DNA of 21,190 nucleotides from a virus, in the IMG/VR virus record IMGVR_UViG_3300034050_000162, positions 1-21,190 of that record. One strand, given 5' to 3'. Below, piece by piece: positions 16,075 to 21,190 of this stretch; the first letter of the stretch is position 1; each line of letters opens with the position of its first letter. The position numbers and the translations under genes were made by a program. The notes under the pieces were generated by a model. It was not told where the DNA came from. It searched no databases and saw only the letters and a list, made by a program, of their open reading frames with translations.

Positions 16075-16542
16075 TTATAGGCCGTAATGAGTTGCTACCT
16101 CTTGAGGGGTTGTTTTACGAACACCCTTACGAGTAAGCCACATTTCGGCTGCCTCCTTCGTAACAATGTTATATCCTTTGCTAACCGTTCCTACCGAAAC
16201 CCAATTCATATTCTTTTCAGAATAAAGGGCAATCTTCTCACTAGAATCTTTTTTTTCTGATGAAACATCTTTTTTATTACTAAAAGTATTTGCTGATCCC
16301 ACAATAACTACATTATTTTCGTTTTGTCTTGAATTAGACATAGGGATTCTTTTTCTCACTACAGTCTTTTCAGATCCAATAACTTGATTGTCTTCTGCCT
16401 GTTCAACAACAGAAATCTTTGCATTTGTATTTAACAATACTGACAAGATAGAACTTTTTGTTTTTGCTTGAGAAATATCGATATAATTCTCTTCAGCATA
16501 TTCTTTAAGCTGAGCAACAGTCATTTTTTCAAAGTTTGACAT
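16075..16542 (-). CDS. Small protein with SAP/Rho-N-like N-terminus, after the capsid gene
   Basis: The protein has 155 residues in three zones. Residues 1-37 (MTVAQLKEYAEENYIDIS..KSSILSVLL) have the two-helix L-K-x-Y-A/G-I-D...K-x-x-L pattern of SAP/HeH/Rho-N modules. Residues about 38-103 are Ser/Lys/Glu/Asn-rich and probably disordered. Residues about 104-155 form a compact C-terminal part (NWVSVGTVSKGYNIVTKEAA then EMWLTRKGVRKTTPQEVA). Genes at this place in actinophages are often annotated as head-tail connector or hypothetical. It opens the connector operon with its own promoter and a strong AAAGGAAGG ribosome-binding site eight bases before ATG 16542. A role in capsid or neck assembly is likely from position, but the biochemical function is unknown. 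Confidence 0.6.
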   Translation of the reverse strand: MSNFEKMTVAQLKEYAEENYIDISQAKTKSSILSVLLNTNAKISVVEQAEDNQVIGSEKTVVRKRIPMSNSRQNENNVVIVGSANTFSNKKDVSSEKKDSSEKIALYSEKNMNWVSVGTVSKGYNIVTKEAAEMWLTRKGVRKTTPQEVATHYGL

Positions 16543-16563
16543 TTATGTACCTTCCTTTAGTTA

Positions 16564-16572
16564 ATTATATCA
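16564..16572 (-). promoter_or_regulatory. Extended -10 promoter of the connector operon
   Basis: TGATATAAT on the minus strand, with TATAAT at 16569-16564, ends 21 bases before ATG 16542. It sits 16 bases after the hairpin that follows the capsid gene. No convincing -35 box is visible. Confidence 0.6.
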
Positions 16573-16585
16573 GAATATGCTTGAA

Positions 16586-16609
16586 GGGGACCAGCTAATG
16601 CCAGTCCCC
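16586..16609 (-). terminator. Strong hairpin after the major capsid gene
   Basis: The 24 bases fold into a ten-base-pair stem (GGGGAC... / ...GTCCCC, with two G-T wobbles) and an ATTA loop. It starts 21 bases after the capsid stop. On the minus strand only TTC follows, so there is no proper U tract. It may stabilise the capsid mRNA 3' end or attenuate transcription before the next promoter. Confidence 0.6.
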
Positions 16610-16630
16610 CACAAACTTATTTAGTTGTGA

Positions 16631-17773
16631 TTAGGAAGGGTCTACTGCTGCATCAGCATAAGCTACTGCATCAAGTTCTTCCCATGCAATTCCGAGACGA
16701 ACGAATACGGTGTATTCGATTGTGTCCTTCTTTGCTTGGTATTCACGGTTGACTGTGATGTCGCGTTGGAATCCCCATACACGGTTAGCAGGGAATGTTA
16801 GGTCAACATAGTCTGCTGGGTAGTAAGGAACTTCAAGAACATCTACACCAAGCACTCGCGTAATGTTAGCATTACCGAATGTTTGTCCTGCACCATCAAG
16901 GTATGCTTGACGGTTACGCTCTGTACCTGCAACTCTTGGATCGAATGCTGCTGCGATTGCATCAGCAAGGGTTCCGTTGTTAGCAACGATACCAGCAAAA
17001 GCATCTGTTCCTGCGTAGAAACGCAAGTTGCTCTTGACTGCACGGTACTTACGAGGCAATGCGTAAATGATTTGCTGCATTACTTCTGGGGTCCATGCAT
17101 TGTTAGACACTGTGACGACTGCTTCATGAGCGTCTCCACTTGTCTTAACCTGATTGACAAAACCATCCATAATTCCGAGGAATGGGTCAGCTCCGCCGTC
17201 ACCATTAATTGCTAGGTCTTCGATATCATTAGCAAAAGCATTCGTCATCAAACGAACGAGATGATCCTCCAGAGCGCCACCTTCGATATTATCTTCAAGT
17301 GCCTCCGTTGAAACTTCCCAGTCAAGACGAATCTTCTTTGTGGTAAGTTCTACCTTCGAGAAGGTTGCACCTGCGTTTTCATAACTACCAAGTGCCTGTG
17401 CTGCTGCACGAATAACACGCTCGCCAACGTTGACTTTTTCGATCTCCATTGTGTTTGCTCGCATGGTTACTCTGCGACCATCCTTAGCCAGGACTGTTCC
17501 ATCCCAAACATAGTCGATAAAACGACGAGCCTGTTCTGGATTCAAAAGACCTGAAAGTACTCCTGTTGGATTAACAGCGTTTGGTCCTGTCGTATCTCCA
17601 TAGTTAGCGTTTGGGACGTTACCCAATACACCAGCAGCTGGATCTACAACGGAACCGATTCCACCTGCGGCAACTGCGCCTTCACCTTGGTAAAGACCTG
17701 GTGCTGCTGCTGGTTCTGGGCTCCATCCATCAGTTTCACTGCTTGGTTGATTCTTTAAAATTTTTTCTGACAT
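16631..17773 (-). CDS. Major capsid protein (HK97 fold)
   Basis: The protein has 380 residues. The N-terminal 75 or so are Gly/Ala/Pro/Asn-rich and probably flexible. The rest has HK97-fold features: an acidic amphipathic helix (STEALEDNIEGGALEDHLVR then LMTNAFANDIEDLAINGD), which resembles the spine helix and the start of the P-domain, and a C-terminal strand set (GVDVLEVPYYPAD, RVWGFQRDITVNREYQ). It lies immediately after the protease/scaffold gene. The ribosome-binding site GGAGGTGA is nearly perfect, consistent with massive expression, and no promoter is seen between it and the protease gene. G+C content and CGT/AAC codons are clearly higher than in the portal or connectors. No cross-linking Lys/Asn pair can be assigned from sequence alone. 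Confidence 0.93.
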   Translation of the reverse strand: MSEKILKNQPSSETDGWSPEPAAAPGLYQGEGAVAAGGIGSVVDPAAGVLGNVPNANYGDTTGPNAVNPTGVLSGLLNPEQARRFIDYVWDGTVLAKDGRRVTMRANTMEIEKVNVGERVIRAAAQALGSYENAGATFSKVELTTKKIRLDWEVSTEALEDNIEGGALEDHLVRLMTNAFANDIEDLAINGDGGADPFLGIMDGFVNQVKTSGDAHEAVVTVSNNAWTPEVMQQIIYALPRKYRAVKSNLRFYAGTDAFAGIVANNGTLADAIAAAFDPRVAGTERNRQAYLDGAGQTFGNANITRVLGVDVLEVPYYPADYVDLTFPANRVWGFQRDITVNREYQAKKDTIEYTVFVRLGIAWEELDAVAYADAAVDPS

Positions 17774-17805
17774 TGTATTTCACCTCCATTTTTCTTTTTG
17801 TATTT

Positions 17806-18399
17806 TTATGCGAATAGGTCGGACTTTGTGAGGAAACGTCCACCCCATAGTGATTTGTTCTGAGTCTTTTCAAATAGAAAGGACTCCTGCACGACCTCTC
17901 CAAGGTCGCCAGACTTGCGAAAAGCGGTGTCTTTTTCTACTGCATCCACACGCTTTCCAAACTCATTCTTTACAGAATCAACATCTTGTTTAACACCCGA
18001 TACGGTCTTGTTGAGTTCTTCTACTTTCTCGTTAAGAGCCTTAATGGTGTCAGCAAGCATGTTCATTGTAGAATTCATTTGATTGGCGACTGATTTTGTT
18101 GCCTCAATGCTTTCAGCATACGCTTTAGCTAGATCCTCATCATCAGACTTCTTCATGTCGCCCTTCATTTCTTCGGAATCATCTTCCTCTTCTTCGTCAT
18201 CTGCTTCTTCGTCTTCCATCTTTTCAGTTGTTTCGGTATCTTCTGCCTTCTCAACTTCTTCTGACTTCAACTCTTCTGCAGCATCTTCTTTAACTGACTT
18301 CTCCACAACTTCTTCTACAGCGGCTTCTACTGTTTCTTCAGTAAGAACTTCTGCAACTTCTGTTGCTTCGTCAGAATTTTTGATTACTTCATTTTCCAT
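17806..18399 (-). CDS. Nested scaffold protein from an internal start (197 aa)
   Basis: Inside the protease gene, in the same frame, ATG 18399 (residue 246 of the long protein) is preceded by AAAGGAGGT at 18415-18407, eight bases from GGAGG to ATG. This is the best ribosome-binding site in the window, whereas the long protein itself has none. The product would be the scaffold part alone: a Glu/Val/Ala-rich N-terminus, a very acidic middle (EEADDEEEEDDSEE), a coiled coil (ALNEKVEELNKTVSGVKQDV) and a C-terminus ending KSLWGGRFLTKSDLFA that may bind capsid protein. The arrangement matches lambda C/Nu3, where scaffold is made from an internal start in the protease gene. The site is seen directly; use of the start is inferred. 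Confidence 0.7.
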   Translation of the reverse strand: MENEVIKNSDEATEVAEVLTEETVEAAVEEVVEKSVKEDAAEELKSEEVEKAEDTETTEKMEDEEADDEEEEDDSEEMKGDMKKSDDEDLAKAYAESIEATKSVANQMNSTMNMLADTIKALNEKVEELNKTVSGVKQDVDSVKNEFGKRVDAVEKDTAFRKSGDLGEVVQESFLFEKTQNKSLWGGRFLTKSDLFA

Positions 18400-19134
18400 T
18401 TTGCTTACCTCCTTTGCATCATTTTTGATAGTAGAAAGAATAGACTTTACTACTTCTGACTTTTGTGCGTCATTAGTTTCAACAAAACCAATGTTCTCCA
18501 TATTCTTATCGCATCTAGGACAGTCTGATGAACTATCAGAAGATAGTTGAACTGTATCGTCCTCTTTACACCAGAATACGCTTTCAATGAGGGCTTTTGC
18601 AAGATATCCTCCTGCATGTCCCTTTTCAACACTAATGACATTTGCATATTGATTAGCAGGATTATCAACAAGGGAAAGTTCAAACAAGTCGTATTCTTTA
18701 ATAATTCTAATTGACTTATCCATTTCCTTGTTGTATACATCTTCGTAATCTTTTACATTGCCACCGATTGAAAATCCTGTGAGTGTTTTATCAAGAACCT
18801 TTTCCCAAGTATCTTGAGCACCCTTACTTACATATGCAGAAACATAAATTCCCTTATACAATTCTCCAGTTGTCTGATCGTAGAATGAGTCTTCTTTAAA
18901 AGATACTAGCTTTCCTACTGCCTTTTTGTCATCATGCATTTCTCGAATGTTTCCACGGAAGCCCTCAAAAGCTTTTATGCTTGCTTCTGAAGGAACAACG
19001 TCATTCTGCCTGTCGATGTTATCCAAAGTAGCGAATCCTGACACGATTCTTCTTTCAATGTCAACCTTAGCTATAGGCATTGATAGCCTTAAGCTGTTTC
19101 CTTCTGATTCCCAATGAGCTTTAGAAATTTCCAT
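17806..19134 (-). CDS. Prohead protease fused to scaffold (XkdF / peptidase S78_2-like, 442 aa)
   Basis: Residues about 15-170 form the protease. LSMPIAKVDIERRIVSGFAT is followed by DRQNDVVPSEAS, then REMHDD with likely catalytic His67 and FSIGG with likely catalytic Ser122; FELSLVDNPAN (150-160) supplies the usual third motif. This matches the XkdF-type family that trims scaffold and capsid protein. Residues 186-215 hold Cys189, Cys205 and Cys208 in a small zinc-ribbon-like stretch. Residues about 246-442 are an acidic, coiled-coil scaffold, also made separately from an internal start. ATG 19134 has no ribosome-binding site and lies ten bases after an extended -10 box, so the mRNA is probably almost leaderless; ATG 19080 (residue 19, with AAGG upstream) is the alternative start. 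Confidence 0.88.
   Translation of the reverse strand: MEISKAHWESEGNSLRLSMPIAKVDIERRIVSGFATLDNIDRQNDVVPSEASIKAFEGFRGNIREMHDDKKAVGKLVSFKEDSFYDQTTGELYKGIYVSAYVSKGAQDTWEKVLDKTLTGFSIGGNVKDYEDVYNKEMDKSIRIIKEYDLFELSLVDNPANQYANVISVEKGHAGGYLAKALIESVFWCKEDDTVQLSSDSSSDCPRCDKNMENIGFVETNDAQKSEVVKSILSTIKNDAKEVSKMENEVIKNSDEATEVAEVLTEETVEAAVEEVVEKSVKEDAAEELKSEEVEKAEDTETTEKMEDEEADDEEEEDDSEEMKGDMKKSDDEDLAKAYAESIEATKSVANQMNSTMNMLADTIKALNEKVEELNKTVSGVKQDVDSVKNEFGKRVDAVEKDTAFRKSGDLGEVVQESFLFEKTQNKSLWGGRFLTKSDLFA
18407..18415 (-). promoter_or_regulatory. Perfect internal ribosome-binding site for the scaffold
   Basis: AAAGGAGGT is complementary to the 16S rRNA 3' end and lies eight bases before the in-frame ATG 18399. 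It encodes the codons for Lys-Glu-Val within the long protein, so coding and signal overlap. Confidence 0.75.
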
Positions 19135-19144
19135 ATTAGTTACT

Positions 19145-19153
19145 ATTATACCA
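19145..19153 (-). promoter_or_regulatory. Extended -10 promoter of the protease/scaffold-capsid unit (near-leaderless)
   Basis: TGGTATAAT on the minus strand, TATAAT at 19150-19145. Only ten bases separate it from ATG 19134, so a start six or seven bases downstream would leave a leader of about three or four bases. No ribosome-binding site is present. Confidence 0.6.
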
Positions 19154-19170
19154 ACTTTTTTATCAAAATG

Positions 19171-20805
19171 TTATGAAGTACGTCTTCCTTCGCCAGCAGG
19201 GTTTCTTCCAGTGGTTGTAGCAACACTATCAGATGCATTATTTGCTCTTTCTGTGTCTCTTTGTCTGTTCCCTGCAAGATCTGCACGGGCATCAGTTGCC
19301 TGTCTTGGAGTCATTTCAAAAACTTCATCTCCATCTGGACGATGAGGCATTCCAAGTTGTTCTCTCGCTTCGTTTGGAGTGATAACTTGAGTCTTGAGAT
19401 ATCTTTCCAGAATCTGAGATTGAGAAACTTCATCAGTAAGAGTAAGTTCCTTAAACTTAAGACTAACCAAATCTGTTTTTGTTCTTACAACCTTATTAAT
19501 CATTTTTTCAATATATCGTTGTGCTGGTCTTGTTACTTGTTCCTTAAAAGTTCTATCTTGAGACAATGCTGCTGCAAGACCTCCTGCATCTACACCGCCC
19601 AACTTTGAAAGAGGAACCTGATGTGCCATCAAAATGTTGTCACGATTTTTTTGATGATATTTATCAAAAGAAGCTTCTTGAACATTTGCTTCAATCGGAA
19701 CCATTGTAAATTCAATCTTGTTTCCATCTTGATCCGCAGGAAGTGGGACGTACAGAGTTCTATGATTCTGTCCCTTAAGACCTGTTTGCAAGAATCTAAA
19801 CAATCTATCCTCTGACTCACTATCAAGCTTTGCTCCCTTTACAACAACAATGTATCTTGGAACTGCCTTATTTTCAAAGTAGTCAATATTAAATTGAGCA
19901 GCAAGCTGATCTCCCTTCAAAGAAAGATAAGCAGAAAGAATATCGGGTACGCCATAAAAAGTATTCAAAGGGGAATATGCCTTTAGGTGGATAACTTCGT
20001 TTGGTCTTGGATCTTCAGTAATTGGATTTGGATTAGTTCCCCCAAAGTTACGGAAATAAACTACTTGTCCACTGACTATTTGTGTAAACCCATCTCTAAT
20101 CCTTCTGACCCTCATGGTTGTTGCAGGAATGTGTCCAAAATATCCCACTTCACCCGTAACGGTTCTTCCTACTTCTATGTAGGCATTTCCTGTTGATTCA
20201 AGATCTAAGTTTACTTTTTCCATCGTTGTAAGAAAACTGTCATCGCTGTTTAGGCTTTCTATCCACTCAATAGCCTCACCCTTGATTCTCTCAAGTCTTT
20301 TCCTGGCTTTATCCATGGCACTTTGATTTTCCATGTTTTCCATACGAATAACTACGTCTGGGGCAGTCTCAAACCTATATCCAAGACCTACCGTGTTGGC
20401 TACCTTTGCATCAATAGCAGCATGGTTAGCAAAGTTTGTATCATAAAAGCTTGCCAATTCATAAAGATTGTAAGGAGGGGTGATGACATCAAAAACACCA
20501 TATCCATTTCGATATGCTTCTCCAGGATTTATTTGTTTTGTTTTAACTCCATCAATTCCTGTTGAACGTACCCCCGCAGTATCTGCGTATGTTCCCACTA
20601 CTTGACCCATTTGATTTGTGGGTATATTAGAAATAGACTTTTCCATTTTATTTTCTGCTCTTGTGGTTCTACGTCTAAAGTTTAGATTTATTCCACTAAG
20701 ATCTTTTAGGTCTTCCCAAGACTTATTAAATGGATCTTGATTAATAAATTCATTTTCTTCATTGTATTCATTTGAATACCTAATGGCTATCTCTTGTCTT
20801 TCCAT
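19171..20805 (-). CDS. Portal protein
   Basis: The protein has 544 residues, the normal size for a portal. The early part contains NPGEAYRNGYGVFDVITPPY and YELASFYDTNFANHAAID followed by VGLGYRFE, typical of PBSX/SPP1-like portals. Then come GNAYIEVGR, the wing and stem region with VIHLKAYSPLNTFYGVPD and LSAYLSLKGDQLAAQFNIDYF, and the clip/crown helices with KVVRTKTDLVSLKF. The C-terminus is Arg/Asp/Asn-rich and probably disordered. The dodecamer forms the DNA channel at one capsid vertex and docks terminase. ATG 20805 overlaps the previous stop (TAATG), and GGGAG lies nine bases upstream. It precedes the protease gene, as in most siphophages. Confidence 0.93.
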   Translation of the reverse strand: MERQEIAIRYSNEYNEENEFINQDPFNKSWEDLKDLSGINLNFRRRTTRAENKMEKSISNIPTNQMGQVVGTYADTAGVRSTGIDGVKTKQINPGEAYRNGYGVFDVITPPYNLYELASFYDTNFANHAAIDAKVANTVGLGYRFETAPDVVIRMENMENQSAMDKARKRLERIKGEAIEWIESLNSDDSFLTTMEKVNLDLESTGNAYIEVGRTVTGEVGYFGHIPATTMRVRRIRDGFTQIVSGQVVYFRNFGGTNPNPITEDPRPNEVIHLKAYSPLNTFYGVPDILSAYLSLKGDQLAAQFNIDYFENKAVPRYIVVVKGAKLDSESEDRLFRFLQTGLKGQNHRTLYVPLPADQDGNKIEFTMVPIEANVQEASFDKYHQKNRDNILMAHQVPLSKLGGVDAGGLAAALSQDRTFKEQVTRPAQRYIEKMINKVVRTKTDLVSLKFKELTLTDEVSQSQILERYLKTQVITPNEAREQLGMPHRPDGDEVFEMTPRQATDARADLAGNRQRDTERANNASDSVATTTGRNPAGEGRRTS

Positions 20806-21173
20806 TATTCTTGACTCCCATACTTAAGTAATGACTGTTGAGCGTCATGTACTGATCCCATATCGTTTAGGTTTGGAATCAATCCGTTTTTCATTCTATC
20901 AACCTGTTCTGAGTATTCTTCATCAGTTGCTCTTTTGATCCCCGCGTAAAACCAAGGATCTCCATCTGGTTCCCCATAATGAGACGCTGCTTTTCTAATT
21001 TCTGCGATTTTTGAAATATCATGCTTCATTGATGGAATGTTTAAAAGGTTACCTTGACCATCATGAAACAAATGTCCACTAGGCAATCTCCAAAAATACA
21101 GACCCCAATCGTAACCTTTAGGAATAAAGGTGGCCTTAGACTTACCAACTTTTGGTTTTTTTGTATTACTCAT
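20805..21173 (-). CDS. Conserved phage protein of unknown function upstream of portal (122 aa)
   Basis: A soluble basic-to-acidic protein of 122 residues. The N-terminus is Lys-rich (SNTKKPKVGKSKATFIPKG). A distinctive core follows: YDWGLYFWRLPSGHLFHDGQ, GNLLNIPSMKHDI and GEPDGDPWFYAGIKRATDEE, then a Gln/Asn-rich helix. I recall proteins of this look next to the portal gene in actinophages, always without known function. A role in packaging or portal assembly is possible from the position between the expected terminase and the portal. TATAAT ends six bases before ATG 21173 and no ribosome-binding site is present, so the transcript is probably leaderless. Confidence 0.75.
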   Translation of the reverse strand: MSNTKKPKVGKSKATFIPKGYDWGLYFWRLPSGHLFHDGQGNLLNIPSMKHDISKIAEIRKAASHYGEPDGDPWFYAGIKRATDEEYSEQVDRMKNGLIPNLNDMGSVHDAQQSLLKYGSQE

Positions 21174-21179
21174 GGTTGA

Positions 21180-21188
21180 ATTATAGCA
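21180..21188 (-). promoter_or_regulatory. Extended -10 promoter giving a leaderless start
   Basis: TGCTATAAT on the minus strand, TATAAT at 21185-21180, with six bases (TCAACC) before ATG 21173. Transcription would begin at or next to the A of the start codon. The -35 region lies outside the window. Confidence 0.6.
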
Positions 21189-21190
21189 GA

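Noticed and set aside
18083-18550. Ser-rich plus-strand frame of 155 codons
   Set aside because: It is the complement of the acidic scaffold region (GAA/GAT-rich reads as TTC/ATC/TCT); no ribosome-binding site.
1-21190. tRNA genes, CRISPR arrays, insertion sequences, integrase or attachment site
   Set aside because: No cloverleaf, no regular direct repeats with spacers, no transposase or integrase frame; nearly all the window is tightly packed structural genes.

Overview
The window is one continuous stretch of phage (or prophage) DNA holding the head, connector and tail genes of a long-tailed siphovirus. Every gene I can support lies on the minus strand, so transcription runs from the right end (21190) to the left end (1), and the order is the classic one: unknown small protein - portal - protease/scaffold - major capsid - SAP-like small protein - three to four connector/tail-completion proteins - major tail tube - tail assembly chaperones with a -1 frameshift - giant tape measure - distal tail protein - minor tail protein (cut by the left edge). 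No sheath gene lies near the tube gene, which argues for a siphovirus. Terminase should lie just beyond the right end and the remaining baseplate/fibre genes beyond the left end. I see no integrase, tRNA, transposon, CRISPR or host gene, and no gene-free stretch above 300 bases.

The DNA is AT-rich, but the capsid and tube genes are visibly richer in G+C than their neighbours. Several proteins (the 122-residue protein, the XkdF-like protease with acidic scaffold, the frameshift chaperone, the 210-residue distal tail protein) look like those of actinobacterial siphophages. Two genes appear to lack a leader and a Shine-Dalgarno site, which is common in Actinobacteria. An actinophage with an AT-rich genome is my best inference; the host cannot be fixed from the sequence.

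Regulation is unusually readable. Five genes are preceded by the same extended -10 box (TGnTATAAT), and a sixth has a plain TATAAT. The two genes for the most abundant proteins (capsid and tube) are each followed by a strong GC hairpin and then directly by one of these promoters. This divides the late region into short transcription units: [122-aa, portal], [protease/scaffold, capsid], [SAP-like, connectors], [tube], [chaperones], [tape measure, distal tail, minor tail].

The parts work together as follows. Portal, protease, scaffold and capsid form and mature the procapsid. The connector proteins close the DNA-filled head and join it to the tail. The chaperones coat the 3139-residue tape measure while the tube polymerises, giving a tail of very roughly 470 nm if the usual 1.5 angstrom per residue holds. 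The distal and minor tail proteins build the tip. The strongest findings are a nested scaffold start inside the protease gene with a perfect ribosome-binding site, a canonical GGGAAAC slip site in the chaperone gene, the repeated promoter set with probable leaderless starts, the paired hairpin-promoter junctions, and several repeat families plus a duplicated LTPGE module in the tape measure. I see no clear new defence or enzymatic system.
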